Origin: Polyodon spathula
Taxonomy: Eukaryota; Chordata; Actinopteri; Acipenseriformes; Polyodontidae
DNA length: 64,000 nucleotides
Direction of reading: 5' to 3'
Assembly: GCF_017654505.1 (NCBI RefSeq)
Contig: NC_054548.1
Coordinates: forward strand, 24,486,870-24,550,869
The translations under genes were made by a program, and so were the position numbers. The notes below the pieces were generated by a model. It saw nothing but the letters and a program-made list of their open reading frames with translations, made no database searches and was not told where the DNA came from. This document shows positions 36,130 through 53,417 of this stretch, piece by piece (position 1 is the stretch's first letter; the number at the start of each line of letters is the position of its first letter).

Positions 36130-37760
36130 GGTTGACAGCTAAAATGCATTTTTACAGGTTCAGAGGAACATCTCGAAAACAGCAATCCCTCCAAACAGCA
36201 TAGATACATACTGCTTAGTTCAAGTATTACAATTAAGAATTCCTTGAACTACTTCTAATTATTCCTCTGTCCAAAAGCACAATGGTCACAATGAGAAGTT
36301 TCAAGTATTGGCCTCTTTTCACAAAGCTTTAACTTGAGTTTAAAAATTATTTGTTTTTATTAATAAAATAAAGCTTGATGTTCTGAACTCTTGGGGTGAT
36401 GTCAAAAGCACCGGCAAAAGCCTGGAACAGTTTCATGAATATAAAATTATTATTTCAATAACTTATGTGTGAAAGCTTAGTGAATATGGCCCATTGTTAC
36501 AATTAAATGTAGGGCTGGGGTGCTGGAGTTGGGGATTCTCAGAACTACAAAAACTGCATAGGGTCTGCTCAGCTAAAAGTGTTTGGTGCCCCCTTCTGGC
36601 TATACTGAAATAGTACAGCCTTTTGCAATACATAATTAGGGGAATTCCACAGCTACAATACAAAACCAAATTCCTTTTACAACATGTCCCTTTGACTCAG
36701 TGTGTTCCAGAAAGAGCATGACATTTTATGGTTTGTATAAATAATGGCTTTTATTTTGGAATGGTATAGAATTAATGTATTTTCGTATATACAGCATACC
36801 AGCTTTAACATTTAACTGTACAGAACAACTAAACATGAGTTGTTCAATTTGAACCACATCACCTCAAATAAATCTGTAAACCAGCAACACACCAAAAAAA
36901 GTGCCCTTGGCACAGCCCTGACCTTCCCATATAAAAAATAATATAGCATGACAGTGAAAAGACAGTGAAAGACAGGGAAATCGATAAAACACACTGTCCT
37001 TATATGATTTTAAAAAATTAAAAAATACAAAAATATAAATATGGACTGGACAGGAGAGCAATATTAGAAAATTATTGCCCCTAGGAAAGATTACTGTTCT
37101 CGACAGGGGGCTATAATGCCTGAAGCCTGGAGGTAACAATAGTCTTCCTGAGGGGCATTTCATTTTCCACTATGAGCTGAGTCTGCAGTACATATGTAAT
37201 ATGAGTCAGTCAAAATAATAAGAGAGGAAAGGTTGGATAGTAAATATTACTATGACTACTGTAAAAAAACATAAATATTTGCAAGCCTTTTATTGCGCAT
37301 TTTTCATGTATGAAAAGCGTAAACAGCTTTGTCTCGAATATCTTAGTGTTGTACATATAATGAAGTAATATACTTGTACTACCAGTGCAACAAATCGCCA
37401 GCATTTCTGGAGCAAAATAGGTTTTATGGGTGTGATTCACCAAATGTTTTGGTCACAATTAGTTATGGCTTCAGAGTATTTTGTTTAAATATAGTTGATA
37501 CAGCACAAGTAAATAACTAAATAACATAAACAGAAAATATTTTTGAAGTTCACACCGCCAGTTTTTTTTCTTTCTTTTATAGTATGTTTTGTAATTAATT
37601 TTCTGTTAAGTCACAGAATGGCCGTTCAGCAGTTTTTTCATTCAGCCATTTTACCTTGTTGTTAGGAGTGGAGGTGGAGGGCATTCCTTTGAGAAGGGGC
37701 AGGACTGACAGTGATGTGAACCAATCACATGTCAGAGGGAGACTAATGCCCGTTGATGTA
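36130..37760. other. Intergenic, nothing recognised
   Basis: No gene or element is seen. GCCCCCTTCTGG at 36588-36599 is the complement of an 11/12 CTCF-like core on the minus strand. Confidence 0.4.

Positions 37761-37761
<1 letters not shown>

Positions 37762-37815
<54 letters not shown>
37762..37815. repeat. Long poly(A) tract
   Basis: About 41 A residues, one G, then 12 more A. It may be the tail of a retroposed sequence on the + strand, but nothing recognisable precedes it. Confidence 0.9.
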
Positions 37816-37817
<2 letters not shown>

Positions 37818-37819
37818 AC

Positions 37820-38405
37820 TACTGACAGTCTCCTATACGAGGCAACTAATGTATGACAGTAGGTGTGTATAGTCTGACGTGTCACCCTAGTCTCATTCCC
37901 GCCTATACTTTTTTGTAAACTACTTACTACACTGGAAAAATATTCGACATTGTTAATGTACACAGCTGTAACAATTACTATTGTTTTGAGATTCAGCTTT
38001 TATAGGGAGCTTTCCTAAATCCCTTGTTTAGTAAGATACAGGGTATTAATGCCTGTGACAGAGTAACCGTCTGCCCTGTGAGTGCGTGCATTCATTGCTG
38101 AGTGACAGGCCGGAGATCGAGACGGAAGTGGAAGTCGATACGCCCCCCGCAGGTGAACAGGATTTATTTACATATCAAATTAATACACTGGACAGCTCAC
38201 ATGACACTACCAGCAATGGCAGCGCACGGAGCACATACAACACAATGTACGTAAACTTTGTTAGGATCTACAATAGCTAAACTAATCTTATCTGTTCAAT
38301 AATTAACTAACGTTGCTGAAAAGATTGATCATGTAGGATAAACGGTTAGAGCAGATACATGACTGATTACTGTATATATTCAACTTATGCAACATGTAGC
38401 AGGTA
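37820..38405. other. Intergenic, nothing recognised
   Basis: No identifiable feature before the duplicated block. Confidence 0.4.
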
Positions 38406-38410
38406 TTACC

Positions 38411-38546
38411 AGAAACATGTGATATTAAAGGACAAGAAGAATAGAACTTATAAATATGAATAAGTATTCATACCTTCATTGAGACATGCGTTTGGTTCAC
38501 TACTACTGAAGTTAATGCTGAGTCGGGTGACTCTGAAGCTACAGCT
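38411..38546 (+). repeat. 136-bp duplicated block, copy 1
   Basis: Identical at every base I compared to 40634-40769, in direct orientation. It starts AGAAACATGTGATATTAAAG and ends CTGAAGCTACAGCT. It has no recognised coding content. Confidence 0.93.
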
Positions 38547-38589
38547 ACAGTACTCTAACAGAGTATTCTGTGTAAAACCTTCTGCCAAG

Positions 38590-38591
<2 letters not shown>

Positions 38592-38633
<42 letters not shown>
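38592..38633. repeat. (TA)n microsatellite
   Basis: About 20 pure AT units. Confidence 0.97.
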
Positions 38634-38636
<3 letters not shown>

Positions 38637-38639
38637 CTG

Positions 38640-40630
38640 AATCAGAGCATTATGATACTTAGGCGGTGTATAGTGGGCTTTTTGTTTTTGTAAATAAGTA
38701 ATATGATACTATTTTAAGGAAACAGAATAACATTGTCAACAGATCTGTTTTTCATATTTAGGTTTTTGCTTCCTTCTTCCTTATCCAGTTGGCATTGTGA
38801 GCTTAGTGTTCCACACCCAGCATTTTCTAGTGCTTGAGACCTGGCTGGCACTGCAGCTCCCATTCCTCTGTTCTCACATGTACCTGTGTTGTTACCAGGA
38901 AAGACTGTTGTAAGATATTGTATAAGTCTACAGTCTACATTCTTTTGTGCCGCATTGGCAATGTAAACTATCTTGGGGCATCAAAGACAGGCAAAAGTTT
39001 TACATATTATTATGAGAGATATTGAGAACTAGTGGCAGGTGTGTATTAAATAAAGCATTTAACCCTGCACATGCTGGAATTAGTTGCAGTGGGTGTGGTA
39101 TCCCTATATTTTTATAGTTTTTACAGACAAGCTTTTGAGAGTGCTCATCTGTATCAGGAGAAGCTGCATCTCCTCACTGAAGAGACAGAAACCTCAATGT
39201 GTTTTGTTTATTGTTTGTCAGCAAACAATTCAAATGTGCAAAAGCTCTGACCGGCATCTTTTAGTTGTGTGATTCCTGTTTGCTTGTTGAACAGTAGGCT
39301 ACCCTATAACTATTAGACTGCATCAAAATAATGTAAAAGACCTGTCTGAACCTACAAGTTTTTCTTTCATAGCTTGTATTAGAGTTTTACTTTGTCCTTT
39401 GACCTATGTGTAGGTAGTCTTGCACGGATAGATGCACTCTGACTAGTCACTGAAGCACTGGCTTTGAGAACAATACCCAAAAACTGTTTTGCAAACCAGA
39501 ATTTTGTGAAACAGAAAGTACACAGACTGAAAACAGAAAAAAAGAAAAATAGTTGTGATTCAAAGCAAGCTTTGAGTCCTGCTAAAGATCGCTAATTAGA
39601 GTTAAGAAACGCAAATTACAGCACCCCCAATACACAATCTTAGTTAAACTTTGGACTATAAAGTTGCCTCATGCACCAAACCCCACCATACCTAGCAATA
39701 TTGTACACTTCACCGATTTCATATATAGAGTGGTATTCATTGTGAGTGTGTCCGGTAATAAAAAGTCAGATAACAGGGTGTAAATCCCCTTTGCTTCTGC
39801 TTTTTTTTTTTTTACACACTGGTTGGAACCGCAAATGCATTTCCGAGTACATGAAAAGGCGTAAAACATTTACACATCTGCATTCTGTTTCTAAGGAAAT
39901 GTCACAGGATTGCGTGAACTGTCAAAACAAGTTTTTCATGTCTTCCTGTGAGATCTCAGTGTGCTGGGTGTGACTGATCCCCCTGCCCCCCGCTGATCTC
40001 TCTCTTACTACAAAGAGCAAGGTTTTTACTAATAGTTATGGTAAAAATGATTTGCTAATGCAATATCAGAAACTTTGTACAGGGGATATGATTATATATT
40101 GTACCACTCCCTCGCTACATGTACAGGTAGACCAACATAAAAGTACACCGTGCTTTTTCAAGCACATACTATGCACTTACCATGTTGAGTTTTTTACCAT
40201 ACATTTCCTTTACTGTTCTTTATACCTGCTAGCTTGTGCTTTACCACGATAACATTACCTTAAACACACACACACATATATGTCAGGTCTACTGCTCTGA
40301 CTTGTTTGTAATTTGTGGGAGGGGAGCACTGGCTCGCGCTCAAACCTGTCCAAATATACATTTATTTATATACCAGGGGTGTAGCTAGGAATAGATTTTT
40401 GCTTAGGCAAAAAACACATATTTGTCAAAACTCCCCCCTCCAAAAAAAACTTCATATCGTGTTCATGAAGTCTGGAGACTATTAATGTAAACGGCAAAGC
40501 AATATGAGTCGCTAACTCTTTTTACCCAGTGACCCACCTTGGATGATGTTTGAAATTTCATGACACATATTGTTTTTAAACAAATCTCCCAGCAAAAACA
40601 ACACCAACCTAAAATTACTCTATTCACGCT
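38640..40630. other. Intergenic, no gene recognised
   Basis: No exon is supported. At about 40150-40255 irregular GTGCTTT / TTACCAT repeats resemble those at 31.3 kb. Confidence 0.4.
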
Positions 40631-40633
40631 GTT

Positions 40634-40769
40634 AGAAACATGTGATATTAAAGGACAAGAAGAATAGAACTTATAAATATGAATAAGTATTCATACCTTC
40701 ATTGAGACATGCGTTTGGTTCACTACTACTGAAGTTAATGCTGAGTCGGGTGACTCTGAAGCTACAGCT
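40634..40769 (+). repeat. 136-bp duplicated block, copy 2
   Basis: Perfect direct copy of 38411-38546, 2223 bp downstream. The flanks differ immediately on both sides. Confidence 0.93.
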
Positions 40770-40774
40770 GGAAC

Positions 40775-42100
40775 TGGTAAGACTAGTGCTGCAAATGTTG
40801 GGTCTGGTGTTGACACTGCTGGGACTGGTTTAGTTTGCCAATCCTCCTATGGCCTGATCTATCGAAACGCTGTAACTCTTCCTCCTGGGACATGTCTCTG
40901 TGGACATATACTGTATTGGTTTGATAACTAAACAAATACACTTAGCATATATAATCATAAACACAGACAATGTTGCTTTAAATTTACGTAAATATACTGC
41001 TTCTGGTGTACAGAGGTCAAGATTGAACGAGGCGCCCTGTCACACTCATGCTGGAACGTAGCTGCAGTTTACTTCAGTATCCAGTGCGTTGCTACCACTG
41101 AACAAGCTGTTTAAAGATGCTGAAAACAATTAAATCCTATCTGCACTCTACAAGGAGTTATTAGCCAGTTTTGTAAGTTGATGATGTCATCCAACGTGGC
41201 CGCCATGTTTTTTATTGTAGCAGCTTCCCTTGACCAAATCTTAAAGACAACCATACTAGGATCATGTGTGCCAGTTTTTGGTTGAATCGGACTAGCGATT
41301 TGGGAGAAGATCTTTGTAGTTTGTGATTATGATGTCTGTACCATGCGATTTTGACGTCATGCAGCATGGCCACCATACCACACAACCTATTAGCTTCTTA
41401 TGAACACCAGTAAGTCTTGGACTATCCCTCAACAAGTTTACCAACTTTCAGCACTCTCCGCAGAAAAACAATATTTACATAAGAAATAAAATCATTTAAC
41501 ATTCTTACCCAGAGTTGGCTTCTGAAAGAAATGCGTTAGAGATGGTAGAGTATGTACGGTATTAAACCGCCCATTAAATAATATACGGGACTACCCGCTG
41601 CTCCAGGGGCTGGTTGCACTAACGACAACAAAAATGGGGATCGGATCCATCCATTCATAAACAGATGCTGGGTCCAATTCTGGAGCTACAAGCGACGTAA
41701 CTAGAGAAACTGACCAATGCGAACGAAAGCGAACATGTCAGTTTGGCGCGAAGATTTAATAACCTGGCTGTCAAATTTATATACACAATAATGTTACAAA
41801 GAAATGGCAAATAAAAAATAATAACAATATGAAAACATGCCGATTTATATGCCACTCTTAAAAACGTAATAGCAGAGGAAAGCACAGCCAGCGCTGTAAG
41901 GCTAGAAAATCAGACGATGTAGGCTGTTGAAAAGAAAAATTGTAAACACAGCGCAGTTGTGCAGGGTTTATAGCTTAATTCACAGAAGCAGGGTTTCTGA
42001 TTCCAGGGGAGTCGCAAGCCGGCTTCCAGCAATAAAATTGCAGGGGAACTCCAGAAAACTTGAGAGAGCTGTTTCACACAGTCTTGATCACAACAACTGG
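40775..42100. other. Intergenic, local repeats
   Basis: No gene is seen. Two related pieces, GATGTCATCCAACGTGGCC (near 41182) and GACGTCATGCAGCATGGCC (near 41352), suggest an old repeat. The first also contains a YY1-like GCCGCCATGTT. Confidence 0.4.
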
Positions 42101-42194
42101 ACGGACTGGGGTCTCTAGCCAGGACTATGTACAGTCAAGCGACTGGGGTAGCGCATAGCCTGCAGCAAAGTGGAGCACTGTCTACAGGCTGAGG

Positions 42195-42412
42195 GCATCG
42201 AGGCACCGAGTGCACTATGCGCACCGAAATACTCGACATCTGCCTACTAAGCACCGAGCAAATCGAGTACCGTAGCCCTATGTGCACAGTGTACCGTGCA
42301 GCAAAGTGCAATAGCGATGTAGCAGTGAGCACCAAGCATCATGTGCACCATGCGTACCGAGCACCGTGCGCATCGAGTACCCAGAGCACCATGTGCACAG
42401 CATACAAACACT
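42195..42412. repeat. Cryptic tandem repeat built on CACCGAG / GTGCACC words
   Basis: Short words such as GCACCGAG, GCACCATG, ATCGAGTAC and GTGCAC recur many times without a strict period. On the minus strand it reads as GGTGCTCGGTGC-like units, the sort of repeat found in the gag region of fish DIRS elements and comparable to 35.04-35.12 kb. Its identity is uncertain. Confidence 0.5.
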
Positions 42413-42609
42413 CTGCTGTTTGTTTACAACGCCCGACTCACCATCTACTCTACAGTGGGATGAAGCAACAGAGTCTGGTGGAGGAATACATGGCTGGATG
42501 GCTGTAGTAACAACTGCTCTGTAGCTATCCACAGCACGACCCTGAACAGGGCTGACAAGAGACGGGATGCGCAGCCAACCACAGCAGCTAGTTTTCATTA
42601 ACTTTTACT

Positions 42610-42621
42610 GCCATCTAGTGG
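42610..42621 (-). promoter_or_regulatory. CTCF-like core motif 1 upstream of EED
   Basis: The minus strand reads CCACTAGATGGC and continues AGT, all 12 core positions matching CCASYAGRKGGC. Confidence 0.45.
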
Positions 42622-42817
42622 TGATTTTATACTAGCGTATGGTGGCTGTATGGTGGCAAAACAACAGTTACTACACAAAATTGAACATGTGGTTTTATAT
42701 TCACATTTTAAATCTGCATTGTATTTTCTTTTTTAGAAAACGTTAACTTTTTGTGAAAAAAGTCTAGCCAGGAACCATTCACTTCCTTCCACAGCTCATC
42801 ATTTACTATTACTTACT

Positions 42818-42829
42818 GCCATCTAGTGG
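42818..42829 (-). promoter_or_regulatory. CTCF-like core motif 2 upstream of EED
   Basis: Same minus-strand motif, CCACTAGATGGC, 208 bp from the first and about 0.7 kb before the EED start codon. Confidence 0.45.
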
Positions 42830-43322
42830 TGAGTTTATGCTAGCGTATGGTGGCAGCCACACATACAGACAGGTTATATATTTTAAGTTAAAATAAATCT
42901 GGATCATTTCCATTCCAGCCAGACCAAATTGCCAGATGTCTCCTATAACTGTCATCCTGACAGTCGAACCTGTTTAGGGTTGTGAGTTTATTATACAATC
43001 CATAACTATTAGCAATCACAAGGTGTCTATGTATAAGCCTCTCCATAAACTGCTTTGACGCAGGGTTCAAAATTTGATTGTCTTATTTCTACATTAAACA
43101 GTTTAATATGCATCTATTCTTATGTACTGACAACACATACGAAAATGAAATAAATCAAGGATAAACAAATTATGTACATCGTGTTTATAAAACATGCGAG
43201 GCAAAACAGTTGATATTTTTCATTAAATAGTATTTTTATCTTTTTTGACAAATAACAATAACTAATTGGTCTATTGTTGATATGGATTAATAATATTAAA
43301 ACAAGGGCAGTAGAAAAAATGG

Positions 43323-43522
43323 TATAAAATAGGTTTGTGTAGTGAAAGAGGTTATTGACGCGTTACTGTTTTCGTGTTGAATTCGTGTAATTTGCGACAA
43401 TTCGTTTTGCTGTACGAGAGTGTGGCATTGGTTTTACGGCAGCTCCAGGTACATTCTAAAACACATGATTTGCGACAGTGTGGCCACGATGGGAAATTGG
43501 AGGACGAGGAAGATGATGGAAG
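43323..43522 (+). promoter_or_regulatory. eed: Candidate EED promoter and 5' UTR
   Basis: A TATA box (TATAAAA) lies at 43323-43329, which would start transcription near 43353 and give a leader of about 170 nt. The region gains CpG dinucleotides toward the start codon. The start site is inferred only. Confidence 0.5.

Positions 43523-43530
<8 letters not shown>
43465..43530 (+). CDS. Upstream ORF overlapping the EED start codon
   Basis: A 21-codon frame, [21 protein letters not shown], ends at TGA 43528-43530 and overlaps the EED ATG at 43523 by eight bases in another frame. Its second ATG (43489) has the strong context ACGATGG, better than the EED start (AAGATGT). If it lies in the mature leader it would reduce EED translation. 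Confidence 0.4.
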
Positions 43531-49307
<5,777 letters not shown>

Positions 49308-49459
49308 TTGGCTGCTAGTTGTGGTCACGCTTCTGATAGGTTACCGACAATGTATTTTAACAACTTGGACCCCTTGTTAGCTGTCTGTTTTAGAAAGCAT
49401 CAGATCAGTCACCGTTTTGTGGCCTTTTTGTCCTCGTCCTGTTTCATGCTTTTATTCTG

Positions 49460-49500
49460 TGTTGCTTAAAATAAAAATTTATTTTTCTAAGATTGAACTT
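49460..49500 (+). promoter_or_regulatory. eed: EED polyadenylation signal
   Basis: AATAAA lies at 49470-49475, about 165 bp after the stop codon, giving a short 3' UTR. Confidence 0.7.
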
Positions 49501-50290
49501 TGTATTTACTGATGGCACCTTAAAAAAAAAAAAAAAGCCCCCCCCCCAACCATTTCCATAGCAGCTTGAAGCAGCTCACTGCCACAATAAGGACCTGCAT
49601 TTGAAAATGTTTTACAGCCAGGTACTAACCCAGCTGTGGATATTAACTAATACTTCAACCACACACTACCTTCTGGTGTTCTGATTTAAATTTGACCTCT
49701 TATTTGCTGACAGGATGTGTAATCAAAACTATGTTGTATATCTCTATCTCTTTAAGACCAAATAATTGCTATGGTGGTAAACTAAGGTTTGTGATATTTA
49801 TATTTAAATAGAGGCAATTTGAAGTTCCAAAGAGCAAGATGATAAAACAAATATTTAAACTGCAAAAAAGTTAACGGGCTTCATTTATTTATATGAAGTT
49901 AAATAATAGGGCCCTGTTCACGGTTTTAACTTGGGTATTAATGAAGTCCACAGTATAGGGTTACAGAAATACCAAGCTTTTGCATAGTAAAAACAGCTTG
50001 AAAAACTATTATTTAAATAACTTGAGCTAAAGCTGATAGGACAGTGCCCTCAGATTCTTACTGTAATAATGTTATTTTTTATGTACAGTGCATTCAGTTG
50101 GACAATGTTACTGTCTGAAAACCATCTGGTTTACTTTAGGTGTGCAGCTGAAGTACTTGAGCCTGAAGATAACTTTTATCCTGTGAGGGGGGACTGGACT
50201 GGCAAAATACTCAGGAAATGTATTTTCAATACAAAATACTCAGAAAACAATGTATTAAAATACAAATTACTTTGGAATCACTGTATTTTC
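49500..50290. other. Intergenic between EED and a hAT remnant
   Basis: No gene is seen. A short A-run/C-run pair lies at about 49522-49548. Confidence 0.4.
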
Positions 50291-50291
50291 A

Positions 50292-50294
<3 letters not shown>

Positions 50295-50378
<84 letters not shown>
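50295..50378. repeat. (TA)n microsatellite
   Basis: About 42 pure TA units. Confidence 0.97.
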
Positions 50379-50383
<5 letters not shown>

Positions 50384-50554
50384 GTATAGCACACTTTTAA
50401 CTAAATAACAATTTTCAACACCAGGACGTTTTAGTGGGGGATAGGGGAAGTAATTCTATAGCAAGCTAAAATCTTTGAATATTCAAACAGTATTTATTTA
50501 ATGTCTAACATTAGTGTAGTTTTCAGTACACATTGATGTATTAGACTGATGTGT

Positions 50555-51060
50555 GGCACTGTATAGTTCTGTATCAGTTCTCCTTCAGCAAAAAAAGTTT
50601 CTTGAAGAGGTCATCCGACAGCCGATTTTTTGGGGGGCTGAAAATCAAGCCAGGAAAAGAGAACAGACACTCAACAGGAGCAGAGGAAGGAAGAATGGTA
50701 TTAAAGCATATAAACAGCTTCCTTATGAAAGGGTATTGCTCTAAAGATGCCACATCCTTCCTTGGGTCTTCAAAAAAATTAAGGATCTCCAGCTAGACAA
50801 AGCTATGCACCAACTGTACACGCTGATGTGCTTAATAGCAACCATTGGAGCAACCTCAGCTGGTGCAGAAAGAAGTTTCTCCTACCTTAAAAGACTAGAG
50901 TTACACAAGGAACACAATAGGAAAAGAATGCCTCACAAACCTGGCAGTTCAGTTGAAAGGGGGATTTGTGAAAACCCTGGAAAATAACCCTTGTTGGTAC
51001 GATTGAATCATTGACCATTTTTCAACGCAGAAAGAGGAGGGGAGACTTTATTGTCAAGGT
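50555..51060 (+). pseudogene. hAT transposase remnant (C-terminal dimerisation region)
   Basis: The + strand reads LYTLMCLIATIGATSAGAER then SFSYLKRLE, the hAT C-terminal motif normally seen as STASAERSFSKLK. At 51000-51056 it continues with IIDHFSTQKE and RRGDFI in shifted frames, the usual end of TTF-type hAT proteins. Upstream, KKFLEEVIRQPIFWG may be the preceding part. Stops and frameshifts break it and the catalytic region is missing. Confidence 0.8.
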
Positions 51061-51079
51061 AATCAACAACTTAACTATT

Positions 51080-51710
51080 ATTCACGGGGTGCCTGCAAAG
51101 GCAGAAGGGAACGGAGATCTTGTGGGACTTGGACGACAGAGTGTTAGTGACAAAGTCGAACAGACAGGACTGGTCTCCTACTGCTTGGAGGTCCGCTAGC
51201 TGCTTGAGCGGCTGTGAAGAGCAGGGGACGACATTAATAGAGGAATCCCCCCTATCCACCCCCTGGAGGACCCGTCCCTGCAGCTTGCCTGGTGGTAGGG
51301 AGACCCTGCTAACCCGGGGGGACAGAAAGTTGCCCGGACCTGGAAAAGAAAAAGGTCAAGACAGGTCCCATCCATTGAACCGACCTCCATTAGGCGTGAG
51401 CCCTGAAGTGAGGGCTCGGCATACGCTGAATGCCCGTAGGAACTGGAGGAAAACGGGAAGAGGGTTAGGATAAGAAAAAGGGGTATAGATTAGAGCCTTG
51501 CTGAGGCTAAAGCGCACAAGCTGTGAAAGAACAAGTGTGTCCGGGGGTCCCCTCTCCTACAAGGAACCTGGGCGGCGTAGCCACGCCTGGCCGGGGAAGT
51601 GAGACTCACTCCCCCCCAAGAGGGAGCCCTGTGCGGACAATGCAGTGAAGGAATTAGCGGAGGAGGATGTAAGGATGTAAAATGAAAGACGAGCAGGAAG
51701 CAGTGCACAG
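51080..51710. other. GC-rich block of unknown nature
   Basis: About 630 bp markedly richer in G and C than its surroundings, with GGGGGTCCCC-type and CCCCCCC runs. Open frames on both strands (up to 117 codons) look like composition artefacts. No splice-bounded exon or known repeat is recognised. It may be part of the adjacent hAT insertion or an unknown element. Confidence 0.4.
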
Positions 51711-51719
51711 CTTAAATAC

Positions 51720-52645
51720 ACTAGAGAGAGCTTGACAGATGAGCCATTAAAAGAAGTTCAGATGACAGGGAACAGGCTGAGTCGTCCTGCAGGTTAGTGT
51801 CTTCTACATCACCCCCTGAACTACGCTAAAGGTTACATTAAATTTAAAATTGTCATTTTTACTATTAAATTCTTAATAAAGCCAACTTTTGTTTCTATAA
51901 GTCAGTTAGTTTTCAATGTTGTCATAACATTTGTTAATTGTTATGTTTCTTATTGTTATTTGTTATGAAATTATTATAATTCTACTGAGACGAGAAATCA
52001 TACAGTTGTATGCTTATTTCTGAACATTTGTATGTGATCTACATTATAGTTTAAATACATTTATGGCTGGGGGATTCTCTTTTTTTCTTCTCATTACATT
52101 GGTGGTTATAATATATACAGTAGATTACATTATTATTTTGTTTATTACAGTAGATTACCAGCAGTGAAACAGTAAAGACAGGGAGACAGACCAGAGAGAA
52201 AGAGAGAAAAGACAGAGTAGACCTCAAATAGCCATCCACCCAGTCTGTCCTGCTGTGTGACGCCCTGTGATCAGAGAAAGGGAGGGAGAATAATACGTCT
52301 TCAGCTAACCGCCCACCAAGGGAGCCCTTTCCACGCTAACACCATCAACCTGTGAGCTGCTCTGTGACCCTTATATACACAAGTGTGCCGTACAGTTGGG
52401 TTCAGCCACATCTCAAACTCACTAATTCTCCACTCGCGCTCCTGCCTTCCCTGAGAAAAAATATTGGAAACTTATTGACTGAATTTAAACATCAGAGAAT
52501 CTTGTTCCAAATTGCACATATTGTCAATGAAGACCACAGTGGCATACTTTTTCGATAGCCTATAAAGGTTTTTATCGAGTATCTTTGAGGTCGTCTCGCA
52601 GCTGAACTGCAGCCTAACCCCTATAAACTGTTCATGTATTATGTA
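51720..52645. other. Intergenic, nothing recognised
   Basis: AT-rich, then moderate composition, with no gene or repeat that I can name. Confidence 0.4.
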
Positions 52646-52649
52646 CTGA

Positions 52650-52802
52650 ACATAAGAACATAAGAAATTCGGCCATTCGGCCCATCTTGCTCGTTTGGTT
52701 GTTAGTAGCTTATTGATCCCAAAATCTTCTTGAAGGATCCCAGGGTGTCAGCTTCAACAACATTACTGGGGAGTTGATTCCAGACCCTCACAATTCTCTG
52801 TG
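52650..52802 (-). mobile_element. CR1-type LINE 3' end fragment
   Basis: The + strand reads AACATAAGAACATAAGAA, then GGCCATTCGGCCCATCTTGC and the CAGGGTGTCAGCTTCAACAA block found in the other CR1 copies. An internal piece is missing compared with the 16.4 kb copy. Confidence 0.9.
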
Positions 52803-53193
52803 GTCAGATGTGAGCGGTATACGTTGTGGAAACTTGCCAGGCCATTTAGCAAATACAGCAATTTAATAAAATGTATTTTTGTATTTCATGGTGGAGATTT
52901 CCCATTCGTCAGACCCAACAACCAGACTGTCATCACATCAATGAAAAATAAATGTATATCAATAAATTGCGTCTTTTCTTATAGACTGAGATTTCCAGCT
53001 ACATAGCCACGTAATTAAATTAAATTCGAGAATTATATCACGTACTAGTACTGTCCCAACATAACTGTTTGCACAGAAAGCAATACAAACCGTTCGGCTG
53101 ATGTGCATTCAATATGTTCCGCTTACTCTGAAGGCTGTATTTTGTTTCCTGGGTTACCGTGAGTTGAGAGTTGATTTCCTGCGTTTGAATAAT

Positions 53194-53417
53194 TGACTCA
53201 CGATCTGGAAGGTTCTGCGCTCTCCGGGTAAGCAATGAACAATAACACGTAGTACGGGGACAATGCTGTCTGCAACCACGCTGTATATATAGTAATAGTA
53301 ACCAGTGGTATGAGATACTCTGTGGAGAGTGTAATGTTAAAAAACGCAACAGAACCTCGGAATGTGCTAATACCTTTTATAAACCGCGAGTAATCAAGAA
53401 TCTGCGACTTTAAAGAA
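53194..53417 (+). promoter_or_regulatory. hikeshi: Candidate HIKESHI promoter with AP-1 and heat-shock-element-like sites
   Basis: TGACTCA at 53194-53200 is a full AP-1 consensus. Two bases later, ATCTGGAAGGTTC at 53203-53215 fits the three-unit heat shock element TTCnnGAAnnTTC with one mismatch. TATA-like sequences lie at 53284-53292 and 53376-53383. The function is inferred from motifs alone. Confidence 0.4.

Larger units (their letters stand above)
42605..42854. repeat. 42-bp direct repeat pair upstream of EED
   Basis: TTACTGCCATCTAGTGGTGA followed by TTTAT.CTAGCGTATGGTGGC occurs at 42605-42646 and 42813-42854 with two mismatches. Each copy holds a full CTCF-like core. Confidence 0.9.

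Noticed and set aside
41190..41215. YY1 site (GCCGCCATGTT) linked to Polycomb control of EED
   Set aside because: It lies in a local repeat more than 2 kb from the gene, and a related copy nearby lacks the motif.
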